Positions 8,858 through 16,992 of a stretch of DNA of 64,000 nucleotides are shown piece by piece. The notes beneath the pieces were generated by a model. That model had not been told where the DNA came from and made no database searches. It saw only the letters and a program-made list of their open reading frames with translations. How positions within the stretch are numbered: position 1 is the first letter of the stretch; each line of letters begins with the position of its first letter. A program made the translations under genes and the position numbers. Location: the NCBI GenBank assembly GCA_958296285.1, contig OY282459.1, forward strand, positions 818,367 to 882,366, read 5' to 3'. Source of the DNA: an uncultured Alphaproteobacteria bacterium. GTDB lineage: Bacteria > Pseudomonadota > Alphaproteobacteria > JAPOUT01 > G958296285.

Positions 8858-9661
8858 TCAGACGCCATAGCGTCTCTTCAAGACCTCAAAAGGGGATGTT
8901 TTGTCATAGGCGGCGTTCATGTCCAAGCCCTTTTTTCGCATGGCTTGGTTGTAGAGATGGGCGCAATAAGCGTCTTCGTAAAGGGCGCGACCTTCGGGGT
9001 CGGGATAGAAGAGTCGCATCGTGTCGTCGCCCGATTTGCAGCAGGTGAAAAGATAGCTCTCCATGATTCTGTCGGCTAGTCCGAAATGACAGAGCGCTCT
9101 GTAATAGGCCGTGCTTGCGGCGAGTTCCGATACTCTATAGGGCCAAAACTGCCAGCCTGGGATCCTATGCCGCCGCCAGAATTTGCGAAGCCTCTGATGC
9201 CATTCGCTCCAAGGGGCGGGCGTGTCGGGGTTCGCGGTGTAAAAAGCGAGAGATTGAGGAAGGGGATGCGCCGGCGGAAATTTGAAAAGACAGGTGTCGG
9301 ACTCCGTTATGATGATCTCTTCGGCAAAATCCAGCGGCTTCAGACAGACCATATCCATATCCGCCCACCATCCGCCTTCAAGCGCGATGAGCGTCCAGCG
9401 GAACCAGTCGGAGCGATGGTCTAAACGCTCGGAGGGATAAGCCGCCATCTTGGCTTCCGGAATGATTGCGTTGGCGTCTTTGATCTCCACGCCTTTCGGC
9501 ACCTCTTTGACGTCCTCATAGAGATAAAGATGAAAGGGATGTCCATGCGCCATGAAGGATTTGGCGCAGAGCTGCTCCAACGGCGAGAGTCGCGGGCCAA
9601 TCCATAGGCTCTTGATCGGCTCAAGGGCGGGGAGGGCGCGGCTTTTTCCGTCAGACGCCAT
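8858..9661 (-). CDS. Glycosyltransferase, DXD sugar-binding type (GT32-like), copy 2
   Basis: A 267-residue protein with IKSLWIGPRLSPLEQLC, FHLYLYEDV, SDWFRWTLIALEGGWW and the DXD motif DMDMVCLKPLDF, as in the Gly_transf_sug group. It is a close paralog of the gene immediately upstream (9651-10439), sharing long stretches such as CAKSFMAHGHPFHLYLYEDV and IKDANAIIPEA. Its start overlaps the 3' end of that gene by 11 bases. Tandem duplicates of this kind usually add similar sugars at successive positions; here that is inference. Confidence 0.8.
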   Translation of the reverse strand: MASDGKSRALPALEPIKSLWIGPRLSPLEQLCAKSFMAHGHPFHLYLYEDVKEVPKGVEIKDANAIIPEAKMAAYPSERLDHRSDWFRWTLIALEGGWWADMDMVCLKPLDFAEEIIITESDTCLFKFPPAHPLPQSLAFYTANPDTPAPWSEWHQRLRKFWRRHRIPGWQFWPYRVSELAASTAYYRALCHFGLADRIMESYLFTCCKSGDDTMRLFYPDPEGRALYEDAYCAHLYNQAMRKKGLDMNAAYDKTSPFEVLKRRYGV

Positions 9662-10439
9662 AGCGTTTTTTCAAAACCTCATAAGCGCATGTTTTGTCAT
9701 GGACGCCATATTTATCCGCGCCGAATCTATGCATGCCTTGATTGTCCAAATTGGCGCAATAGGCGTCTTGATAAAGAGCGCGCCCCTCGGGATCGGGCTT
9801 GAAGAGACGGCCATGATCTCGCTCGTCCTTATAGCAGGTGAAAAGATAGCTCTCCATGATTTTGTCGGTCAGACCGAAATGGCAGAGCGCTTTGTAATAG
9901 GCAGAGCCGGTGGTGAGTTCGGAGCCGGTATAGCGAAAGAGTCCGGCGCCGGGGATGCGGTTTCGTCTCAAGAATTTCCGCGCTCTTTGTTTCCAACTGC
10001 TCCATGGGGCGGGGATGTTCGGATTCCGCATGTGAAAGGCGAGCGCCTCGGCAAGCGGATGGCGCGGCGGATATTTGAAAAGGCAGGTCGCGGTCTCCAT
10101 CGTGATGATCTCTTGGCGGAAATCCAGCGGTTTTAGGCAGACCATGTCCATATCCACCCACCATCCGCCCTCAAGCGCGATGAGCGTGAAGCGGAACCAA
10201 TCGGAGCGGAAATCCAGACGCTTGATCGGATAGGCTGCCATTTCGGCTTCCGGAATGATTGCGTTGGCGTCTTTGATCTCAACCCCTGCCGGCACCTCCT
10301 TGACGTCCTCGTAGAGATAAAGATGAAAGGGATGCCCATGCGCCATGAAGGATTTGGCGCAGAGCCGCTCTAGCGGAGAAAGCCGCTCGCCGATCCATAG
10401 GCTCTTGATCGGCTCGCGTGGTTTTTCTTGATCGCTCAT
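9651..10439 (-). CDS. Glycosyltransferase, DXD sugar-binding type (GT32-like), copy 1
   Basis: A 262-residue paralog of the following gene. The features are IKSLWIGERLSPLERLC, SDWFRFTLIALEGGWW and DMDMVCLKPLDF, then FRYTGSELTTGSAYYKALCHFGL and a C-terminal HDKTCAYEVLKKRYGV that both copies share. ATG at 10439 overlaps the TGA of the upstream glycosyltransferase (ATGA). N-terminal residues before IKSLW are few (MSDQEKPREP) and differ from copy 2, so duplication covered the domain rather than the leader. Confidence 0.8.
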   Translation of the reverse strand: MSDQEKPREPIKSLWIGERLSPLERLCAKSFMAHGHPFHLYLYEDVKEVPAGVEIKDANAIIPEAEMAAYPIKRLDFRSDWFRFTLIALEGGWWVDMDMVCLKPLDFRQEIITMETATCLFKYPPRHPLAEALAFHMRNPNIPAPWSSWKQRARKFLRRNRIPGAGLFRYTGSELTTGSAYYKALCHFGLTDKIMESYLFTCYKDERDHGRLFKPDPEGRALYQDAYCANLDNQGMHRFGADKYGVHDKTCAYEVLKKRYGV

Positions 10440-11332
10440 TGGGGCGCGGGGGACAAAAGGGCTTTCCGAAAGACGGGGTCTTTGGAGAGATCGCGGCTTT
10501 TTTTGGCGAAGCGGCGGCGCTCGCGCTCCATCCGCGCCGGGTTTCTTCTATAGCGCAGATGCTGAACGCTGGGCGACAGTCTCTTATGGCGCTCGGAGAG
10601 ATTGTCGCCGACATTGAGGGCGCGGGCGCGCATCGTCTCGTTCCATGGGCTGAAATAATAATAGAGGCATAAGAGATCGTCTTGAGGCTCGGCGCAGAGA
10701 TGTTTGAGATGGGTCTCATGGCGTCCGATAAGATAGGCGCCATGCTCGGCTCTGTGATAGATGCGGGCGCGGGACATTGGCGCATAGGTCTTGAAGAGAA
10801 AAGGGCGCGTCCGCAAATGGCTGCGATAGGATTTCCTGTAGCGGCGGGGAACGAGGGAGACGCCATGCCGTCTGAAAAAGCCGCCCCAAGAGATTTCGTC
10901 TTCATAATGTCCGAAAACCCGCTGCTCTATGAGGGGCTTTTCGGGGTCGGGGGGCGGCAGGCTCTCGCCCAACGGATCCGCCATGATGACGCCTCTCATA
11001 TGAGCGCCTTCAAGCCCCGCCGCCTCCACCCGCGCCTCCACTTTGTCCAAGGATTGGGCGCAGAGAAACTCGGTGATGTTGAGGCAGGCTTTCCATCCCT
11101 TAAAGCGGCGCTCATGCATCATGATCTCAAAATCCGTTTCAATGGGATCCCAGCTCTTATATTCGGAAGGGACGATCTCCCAATCGGGGGCAAGTTCGCG
11201 GATGATCTCGCATGAGGCGTCTGTGGAGTGGTTGTCAATCATGACGCCATGGTCAAAAATCTCCCGATGGCGCTTGAGCCAAAAGGGGAGGAGATATTCC
11301 TCGTTTCGGAAAGGCGCGACGACGGTTCTCAT
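10436..11332 (-). CDS. Glycosyltransferase family 2 (Glyco_tranf_2_4 type), tandem copy 1
   Basis: A 298-residue protein starting MRTVVAPFRNEEYLLPFWL, with HREIFDHGVMIDNHSTDASCE, LNITEFLCAQSLDKVEAR and a His-rich C-terminal half (FGHYEDEISWGGFFRRHG, LYYYFSPWNETMRARA). The RNEExLLPFWLxHH opening is typical of the PF13704 group. It is the most diverged of three tandem paralogs (others 11421-12311, 12387-13292). The upstream frame extends to 11527 but only because it reads back into the neighbour; the conserved start and a promoter-like TTGCGA-N17-TATCTA at 11386-11414 fix the ATG at 11332. Confidence 0.8.
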   Translation of the reverse strand: MRTVVAPFRNEEYLLPFWLKRHREIFDHGVMIDNHSTDASCEIIRELAPDWEIVPSEYKSWDPIETDFEIMMHERRFKGWKACLNITEFLCAQSLDKVEARVEAAGLEGAHMRGVIMADPLGESLPPPDPEKPLIEQRVFGHYEDEISWGGFFRRHGVSLVPRRYRKSYRSHLRTRPFLFKTYAPMSRARIYHRAEHGAYLIGRHETHLKHLCAEPQDDLLCLYYYFSPWNETMRARALNVGDNLSERHKRLSPSVQHLRYRRNPARMERERRRFAKKSRDLSKDPVFRKALLSPAPQ

Positions 11333-11385
11333 AGGACTGTTCTCATAAACTCCGCGCCGATTGGCTTTGGCGAGGAGAAAGGGGA

Positions 11386-11414
11386 TAGATAGCCCGCCGC
11401 GCCTTTTTTCGCAA
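11386..11414 (-). promoter_or_regulatory. Promoter-like element before tandem GT copy 1
   Basis: TTGCGA and TATCTA separated by exactly 17 bases, about 54 bases upstream of the ATG at 11332. The same hexamers at the same spacing precede the other two tandem copies, while the surrounding spacer differs partly, which supports function. Confidence 0.55.
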
Positions 11415-11420
11415 CCGCCC

Positions 11421-12311
11421 TCAAAGGGCGAGCGCGTTTCTCTGAAAGACCTCGTCTTTGGAGAGATCGCGGCTTTTTTTGGCGAGGCGGCGGCGCGTTT
11501 GTTCCAGAGCCTCCAGAGATCGCGCATAGAGCAGATGCGGCGTTTTCGGATTCAGCGCTTTTTCTCTGTCCGAGAAATCCCCTTGTCGTCTGGCGCGGCG
11601 GCGCATCTCTTCGTTCCATGGGCTGAAATAATAATGGAGGCAGAGCATATCGTCTTGAGGCGCGGCGCAGAGGCGTCCCAGCTGCGTGGCGTGCCGCCCT
11701 TTATAATAAGCGCCGTGCCGCGCCCGATGATAGAGCCGCGCCCGCAAAAGGGGGCGGGTCTCTTTTTTATAGAGGAGGGGTCGCGTCCGCAGCATCGTTC
11801 TTTGGGTTGACGCGTAGCGCGGCTTGATGAGATGAACGCCATGCCGCCTGAAGAATCCGCCCCAAGAGATTTCGTCTTCATAATGTCCGAAGGCGCGCTG
11901 CTCTATAAGGGGCTTTTCGGGGTCGGGGGGCGGCAGCGTCTCGCTCAACGGATCCGCCATCAAGACGCCTCTGGCATGAGCGCCTTGCAATCCCTCTTTT
12001 TCCACCCGCGCCTCCACCTTGTCCAAAGATTCGGCGCAGAGAAACTCGGTGATGTTGAGCGTGATTTTCCATCCTTCAAAGCGGGCTTCGTGCGTCATGC
12101 GCTCAAAGTCTTCGTCAATCGGATCCCAGCCCTCGTCACGGTTGGCGGACGCGATCTCCCAATGGGGCGTCATGTCGCGGATGATCTCGCGGGAGGCGTC
12201 TGTGGAATGGTCGTCAATCATGACGCCGTGGTCAAAAATCTCCCTATGATGGCTGAGCCAAAAAGGGAGCAGATATTCCTCATTGCGGAAAATGGCGATG
12301 ACCGTTCTCAT
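11421..12311 (-). CDS. Glycosyltransferase family 2 (Glyco_tranf_2_4 type), tandem copy 2
   Basis: A 296-residue paralog starting MRTVIAIFRNEEYLLPFWL, followed by DHGVMIDDHSTDASRE, ITLNITEFLCAESLDKVEAR and FGHYEDEISWGGFFRRHG. Over about 155 bp (around 11970-12130) the DNA is almost identical to copy 3 (around 12958-13112; I count three differences), whereas other parts are much more diverged. That is the mark of recent gene conversion between copies. A promoter-like element lies about 41 bases upstream. Confidence 0.8.
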   Translation of the reverse strand: MRTVIAIFRNEEYLLPFWLSHHREIFDHGVMIDDHSTDASREIIRDMTPHWEIASANRDEGWDPIDEDFERMTHEARFEGWKITLNITEFLCAESLDKVEARVEKEGLQGAHARGVLMADPLSETLPPPDPEKPLIEQRAFGHYEDEISWGGFFRRHGVHLIKPRYASTQRTMLRTRPLLYKKETRPLLRARLYHRARHGAYYKGRHATQLGRLCAAPQDDMLCLHYYFSPWNEEMRRRARRQGDFSDREKALNPKTPHLLYARSLEALEQTRRRLAKKSRDLSKDEVFQRNALAL

Positions 12312-12351
12312 AAGAAGAGCGCTTCCATTGACAAAGAGGAGCGAAAGCCAA

Positions 12352-12380
12352 TAGATAGCCCGCCGCGCCCTTTTTCGCAA
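12352..12380 (-). promoter_or_regulatory. Promoter-like element before tandem GT copy 2
   Basis: TTGCGA-N17-TATCTA on the minus strand, about 41 bases before the ATG at 12311, in the 75-base gap between copies 3 and 2. Its GGGCTATCTAT core is shared with the other two copies. Confidence 0.55.
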
Positions 12381-12386
12381 CCGCTC

Positions 12387-13292
12387 TCAAAGGGCGAGCG
12401 CGTTTCTCCGAAAGACGGGATCTTTGGAAAGATCGCGGCTTTTCTTGGCGAGCCGCGCGCGATCCTTTTCCATCCGGCTCGGATCCTCCTCATAGAGCAG
12501 ATGTCGGACATCGGGATACCATCGGCGCTCCCGCGCCGAGAGCCGATCGCCCTGTCGCGCGGCGCGCTGGCGCATTTCGTCATTCCATGGGCTGAAATAA
12601 TAATGGAGGCATAAGAGATCGTCTTGGGGCGGCGACAAGTTCTTTCGCATTTGCGATTCGTGCCGCCCGGCGAGATAAGCGCCCTGCAGCGCCTTATGAT
12701 AAATCCGCGCGCGAATCATCAGATGGCTCAGTTTCTTGAACGGAAAAGGTCGCGTCCTGAAAGGTCGCAGGCGCAAATGGCTGGGATTGCCGCTGGCATA
12801 GCGCGGCTTAATCCAAGACGCGCCATGGCGGCGCAGCCATCCGCCCCAAGAGATTTCATCCTCAAAATGTCCAAAAACCCGCTGCTCCACGAGAGGCTTT
12901 TCGGGCGAGGGGGGCGGCAGCGTCTCGCCCAACGGATCCGCCATCAAGACGCCTCTGGCATGAGCGCCTTGCAATCCCTCTTTTTCCACCCGCGCCTCCA
13001 CCTTTTCCAAAGATTCGGCGCAGAGAAACTCGGTGATGTTGAGCGTGATTTTCCATCCTTCAAAGCGGGCTTCGTGCGTCATGCGCTCAAAATCTTCGTC
13101 AATCGGGTCCCAGTCCTTTTTGCGAGAGGGGACGATCTCCCAATGGGGCGCGAGTTCGCGGATGATGTCGCGGGAGGCGTCCGTGGAATGATCGTCAATC
13201 ATCACGCCATGGTCAAAGACCTCCCTGTGGTGCTTAAGCCAGAAGGGGAGCAGATATTCCTCATTTCGGAAAGGCGCGACGATCGTTCTCAT
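12387..13292 (-). CDS. Glycosyltransferase family 2 (Glyco_tranf_2_4 type), tandem copy 3
   Basis: A 301-residue protein starting MRTIVAPFRNEEYLLPFWL, with HREVFDHGVMIDDHSTDAS and LNITEFLCAESLEKVEAR. It differs from the other copies in a short basic insertion near residues 200-215 (RLRPFRTRPFPFKK). It is first in the leftward run and is divergent from the GT4 gene at 13374; the 81-base gap between them holds its promoter-like element. The minus-strand frame stays open far upstream (to 14087) over the opposite gene, which is a shadow. Donor and acceptor unknown. Confidence 0.8.
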   Translation of the reverse strand: MRTIVAPFRNEEYLLPFWLKHHREVFDHGVMIDDHSTDASRDIIRELAPHWEIVPSRKKDWDPIDEDFERMTHEARFEGWKITLNITEFLCAESLEKVEARVEKEGLQGAHARGVLMADPLGETLPPPSPEKPLVEQRVFGHFEDEISWGGWLRRHGASWIKPRYASGNPSHLRLRPFRTRPFPFKKLSHLMIRARIYHKALQGAYLAGRHESQMRKNLSPPQDDLLCLHYYFSPWNDEMRQRAARQGDRLSARERRWYPDVRHLLYEEDPSRMEKDRARLAKKSRDLSKDPVFRRNALAL

Positions 13293-13330
13293 AAGCGGGA
13301 TTCCGATTGATTTTATAAAAAGAATGCCGA

Positions 13331-13359
13331 TAGATAGCCCATAAGCTCCGGGCTCGCAA
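13331..13359 (-). promoter_or_regulatory. Promoter-like element before tandem GT copy 3
   Basis: TTGCGA-N17-TATCTA on the minus strand, about 39 bases before the ATG at 13292. It is the third instance of the same hexamer pair at identical spacing in this cluster. Confidence 0.55.
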
Positions 13360-13373
13360 CAGGATGGCGGAAA

Positions 13374-14501
13374 ATGAGAATCGCGATTGTCGCGCCTTTT
13401 TTTGATTTCAGCCGCTCTGTCCCCGGCGGCGCGATTGGCGACACGATCCGACATATGGCTGGGGAAAGCGTCTATAAGGACGCGATTCGGATTTTCGCGC
13501 CCTATGTCCAAGATCCCTATCCCGATCTCAATTTGGATATGTATCCGGCGTCTCTTGAGGGAAGGGCGCTTGTCGCTTTTCTCGCGGAACGTTTGCGGCT
13601 CTATCGGCCGGATATCGTGGAGGCGCATAATGTGGAGCGAGAGGCGCTGGATCTCTCGCGGCGATTTCCTTGGACGCCTTTTTTCCTCCATTCGCACAGC
13701 CTTCCGGCGTTTCGTCGGCATTCTCTGTGGAACGAAACGGTTCGCCCTCTGTGGCTGAAGCGCGTCATCGGCGTCAGCGACGCGGCGCGCGACAGATACA
13801 GAGCGATGTATCCCTGGCATAGGAAGCGAATCATCACGATTCGCAACGCGATTCCTGTCGGCGACAGGCGGGGCGGCATAAAGGGCCGAGAGAAACTCAT
13901 TCTTTTCGCCGCCCGCGCCGGCGATTATAAGGGCTTGGGCGAATTCGCCGAGGGCTGCGCGAAATCTCTGCGCGATCTCGCGGACTGGCAGGCCGCGATT
14001 CTCACAGTGGAAGATCGCTATTCCGATCCCGCCCTCCGCGAAGAGACTCAGGCGCGTTTTGGCGGCGAGATGGGCGCGCGCTGCCAATGGATTCAGAACG
14101 TCCCGACAGCGGAGGTCTCGGCATGGATGAAGCGGGCGGCGATTTTCGCCGCGCCCTCCAAATGCGAAGAGGCTTTTTCCTTATCCGTCTTGGAGGCGCA
14201 TCTTGGCGGCGCGGCGGTGATCTCGTCTGGGCGGGGCGGCATGAGGGAGGTGGGCGGCGAGGAGGGCGCGCTTTATCTCAAAGAGGTGTCCGCCGAGGCG
14301 GTCGCCGCGGCGATCCTGCGCCTCGCCAAGAATGACGAAGAGCGGCAGGCTCTCGCCAAAAGAGGACAGGATTACGTCCTCAAGCATCACCGCATAGAAG
14401 ATCGCGCGAAAGAGCTGGACGCGCTCCGAGAAAAAATTCTTTCCGCGCCGCGATGGCGTCAGCGCCCCGCCTTCCAAAGAGCGCGGCGGGTCGCCAAATA
14501 A
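13374..14501 (+). CDS. Glycosyltransferase family 4 (GT-B)
   Basis: A 375-residue protein with MRIAIVAPFFDFSRSVPGG, an N-terminal domain ending near VIGVSDAARDRY, and a C-terminal donor-binding domain with LILFAARAGDYKGLGEFA, IFAAPSKCEEAFSLSVLEAHLGGAAVISS. The ExxxxxxxE-like CEEAFSLSVLE is the GT4 nucleotide-sugar site. It is the only plus-strand gene of the cluster. Its last 43 bases overlap the 3' end of the convergent carbamoyltransferase gene. AGGA lies nine bases before the ATG. Confidence 0.85.
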   Translation: MRIAIVAPFFDFSRSVPGGAIGDTIRHMAGESVYKDAIRIFAPYVQDPYPDLNLDMYPASLEGRALVAFLAERLRLYRPDIVEAHNVEREALDLSRRFPWTPFFLHSHSLPAFRRHSLWNETVRPLWLKRVIGVSDAARDRYRAMYPWHRKRIITIRNAIPVGDRRGGIKGREKLILFAARAGDYKGLGEFAEGCAKSLRDLADWQAAILTVEDRYSDPALREETQARFGGEMGARCQWIQNVPTAEVSAWMKRAAIFAAPSKCEEAFSLSVLEAHLGGAAVISSGRGGMREVGGEEGALYLKEVSAEAVAAAILRLAKNDEERQALAKRGQDYVLKHHRIEDRAKELDALREKILSAPRWRQRPAFQRARRVAK

Positions 14502-16207
14502 TCCACGCGCCCCTGAATGAGCGCTTGCGCCGCTTCCTCAGGCTTATTGATGATCGGCTCTTCATGCGCGTTAAAGGACGTGTTGATGAGGACGGGCAGC
14601 CCCGTCCGCGCTTCATAGGCTTTCAGAATGTCGTAATAAAAGGGATTATCAGCCCGCGCGACAATCTGCGGTCTCGCCGTCCCGTCCAGATGGACGACCG
14701 CCGGAATCTTGTCGCGCCATGCAGGATTGACGCCGCAGGTGATCGTCATGAAGCGGGCGGCGTAAAGCATGGAGGGGCGGAGCTGGAAAATCTCCTCCGC
14801 CCGCTCCTTCAAGACGACAGGCGCGAAAGGCATGAACTCGGTGCGCGACAATCTTTGGTTGAGCCAGTCATTGACATTGGGGTCGGTCGGCGCCGCCAAA
14901 ATGGAGCGCGCGCCCAAAGCGCGAGGACCATATTCCATCCGTCCGGCGCAAATGCCGACAATCCCGCCTTCGTCAAGAAGCGCCGCGATTTTCTCTTCAA
15001 GAGAATGGGGATCATGCGGAACGTGTTTCGCGCCCGCCTGTTTCATCGCGGCGTCGGCATCCTCATCATAGTCTCTGCCCAGATAGAGATGACGGAGACG
15101 CTCGCGCTTGGCAAGCCAAGTTGCGAGACCATCGCGCTCCAACAGATATTGCAATACGCCCCCCGCCGAGAGACCCTGATCGCCCATCGCCGGATAGATG
15201 AAGATTTCTTCCACAGGGAGTTCTTCGGCGAGGCGCTGATTGAGACGCACATTGGCGAAGACGCCGCCTGAGAGCGCCAAATGCCGAACCTTATGCCGCT
15301 CCAAAAGTTTGCCGATGGAATCCAAGATGATTGTCTCCAAGACTTTCTGCGCCGAGGCGGCGACATCCTCGCGCCGCCCATATTTCGCGGCTTTTTGGAT
15401 GGCTTTGTCCAAATGGTAGCGACTCTTGCGCCGACCGATAAGCCAGCGATTGTTGCGGCTCAAACGGCGATGACGGAAGCGAAGCAAGACGCGCCCTTTC
15501 TCATCCACGTGGAAAGGGCGCATCCAGCTCTCCGCATAGACGGGGTCGCCGGAGGCGGCGAGGCCCAGCACTTTGCCCTCATGGCGCAAAGCTCTAAAGC
15601 CTAGAGACCGCGTTACTGTGGCGTAGAACTCTCCCATGCTCTGATCCACATGCTGCGTCTCTTTGAGCGAATCCTCTTCGCCGCCCCATATCTCGCTCAA
15701 CATGCCGTTCTTGAGAATGCGGTGACTGTAGAAGACGCCGTCGCCGGAACCGTCGGCGGTGTAGATGAAGGCGTCATCCCAATCGCTGTGGAAGAGCGCG
15801 CCGAGCGCGTGCGCGAAATGGTGATTGAAGAAGAAAAGCGGAGGCTTCTGCGGAAAGCCGAAACTTTGATAAAAACGGTCGGCGCAAAAGAGAGAGGCGG
15901 CGCTCCTGCCCGCCTTCCGCGCATACCACATAATTTCTTGCTCTTCCACGCCCGCCATGGCCGGAAATCGTCTGAGGAATCCGTCCCGCATCCAGAAATT
16001 GCCGTCTCGCCCGATGGCGATCGCGCCTATCTGATCCTGCCTGATTTCCGCCGCCGCCAGCGCTTCGGAGACGGCAATCTGCGGATAGCGGCTTCCATCA
16101 TTTTTCTCGCGCGTCATGCGCTCCAGCGGCACGGCGGACAGGAGGCGATAATCGTCATAGACGACAGCGCCGGCGTCATGTCCGCCATGGATTCCCAAAA
16201 TCATCAT
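14459..16207 (-). CDS. Carbamoyltransferase (NodU/CmcH family)
   Basis: A 582-residue protein starting MMILGIHGGHDAGAVVYDD, the ASKHA-like Kae1 fold opening with the conserved HDA. FFNHHFAHA and ALSGGVFANVRLNQRL follow, then the C-terminal YrdC-like region with YGPRALGARSILA, EFMPFAPVVLKE and NTSFNAHEEPI. Members transfer a carbamoyl group from carbamoyl phosphate to a hydroxyl of a sugar or antibiotic. Full length for the family. The start overlaps the sulfotransferase stop (ATGA). Probable role: O-carbamoylation of the cluster glycan. Confidence 0.88.
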   Translation of the reverse strand: MMILGIHGGHDAGAVVYDDYRLLSAVPLERMTREKNDGSRYPQIAVSEALAAAEIRQDQIGAIAIGRDGNFWMRDGFLRRFPAMAGVEEQEIMWYARKAGRSAASLFCADRFYQSFGFPQKPPLFFFNHHFAHALGALFHSDWDDAFIYTADGSGDGVFYSHRILKNGMLSEIWGGEEDSLKETQHVDQSMGEFYATVTRSLGFRALRHEGKVLGLAASGDPVYAESWMRPFHVDEKGRVLLRFRHRRLSRNNRWLIGRRKSRYHLDKAIQKAAKYGRREDVAASAQKVLETIILDSIGKLLERHKVRHLALSGGVFANVRLNQRLAEELPVEEIFIYPAMGDQGLSAGGVLQYLLERDGLATWLAKRERLRHLYLGRDYDEDADAAMKQAGAKHVPHDPHSLEEKIAALLDEGGIVGICAGRMEYGPRALGARSILAAPTDPNVNDWLNQRLSRTEFMPFAPVVLKERAEEIFQLRPSMLYAARFMTITCGVNPAWRDKIPAVVHLDGTARPQIVARADNPFYYDILKAYEARTGLPVLINTSFNAHEEPIINKPEEAAQALIQGRVDYLATRRALWKAGR

Positions 16208-16992
16208 AGAGCGTCTTGGCCCTTATCGCGGCGGCGGAGAAAGTCGAGCAGTTTCGGCAATTCCTCTTCATAGCCGAAAGTTTGAAAATCCTTTTTATAT
16301 CGGCGATAGCAGAGCCGCGCGCTTTTCTCGGTGAAAAAATTCCGCCAATCGCCCTTATGGGTCGGATGAAAATGCGCCAAAGGCTCAAGATCGTATTTTT
16401 CTCTGATGGGCGCGAAAGATTCGGGAAAAGCCTCAATCTTTCCGACATAATCGGTCAAAATCTGTCCCTTTTCATGGAGGAGATCATATTGCGATCGGAA
16501 ATGATGCTCGGCGATCTTGTCCGGGATTCGGATGACGGCATGGAGAAAATCGTCAAAACTTTCTCTTCCCGCTATCGCGCCGTAGAGATAATGGTCTGAA
16601 GAGTAGCCGCCTTGTCCCGATTGGCCGGCGACTTTATCGGCGTAGCATGAGGCGAGTCTGTCAAAGGGGTTGCGGGTGAAGGAGAAGGTGAAATAATTCT
16701 TCCGCTTTTCGCTTAAGCGCTCAGAATCGGTCATCTCCTCTATGGAGCGCCCGTCAAGGATCGTCCGCGGGTGATGGATGGAGCCGTCATCTTTCACCTC
16801 TTCTTTGAAAAAAGACTTCCTGATGGACGAGCAGACGCATTTGGGAAGAGTGAGATAGGCGATTTTTCTCTCGTCATCGCAAAGGAATTCTCTGCGGCTC
16901 CAAGGGTTGCGTCCCAATCGTCTGCGCCTCAGCAATCCTCTCGTCATGAGGCGATAAAGTTTCGCCGTCTCCAAAAGATGACGCGCTCCCAT
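16204..16992 (-). CDS. Sulfotransferase family 2 protein
   Basis: A 262-residue protein. KIAYLTLPKCVCSSIRKSF is the 5'-phosphosulfate-binding loop of PAPS-dependent sulfotransferases (K and S residues), and FTFSFTRNPFDRLASCYADKV is the 3'-phosphate-binding region with R and S. This fits the Sulfotransfer_2 group, which sulfates carbohydrates. The ATG at 16992 shares its A with the upstream TGA (TGATG), so translation is coupled. An upstream extension to 17133 reads inside the neighbour and was rejected. Confidence 0.85.
   Translation of the reverse strand: MGARHLLETAKLYRLMTRGLLRRRRLGRNPWSRREFLCDDERKIAYLTLPKCVCSSIRKSFFKEEVKDDGSIHHPRTILDGRSIEEMTDSERLSEKRKNYFTFSFTRNPFDRLASCYADKVAGQSGQGGYSSDHYLYGAIAGRESFDDFLHAVIRIPDKIAEHHFRSQYDLLHEKGQILTDYVGKIEAFPESFAPIREKYDLEPLAHFHPTHKGDWRNFFTEKSARLCYRRYKKDFQTFGYEEELPKLLDFLRRRDKGQDAL

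Noticed and set aside
12387..14087. A 566-codon minus-strand frame as one protein
   Set aside because: Its first 265 codons are antisense to the GT4 gene; homology starts at 13292.
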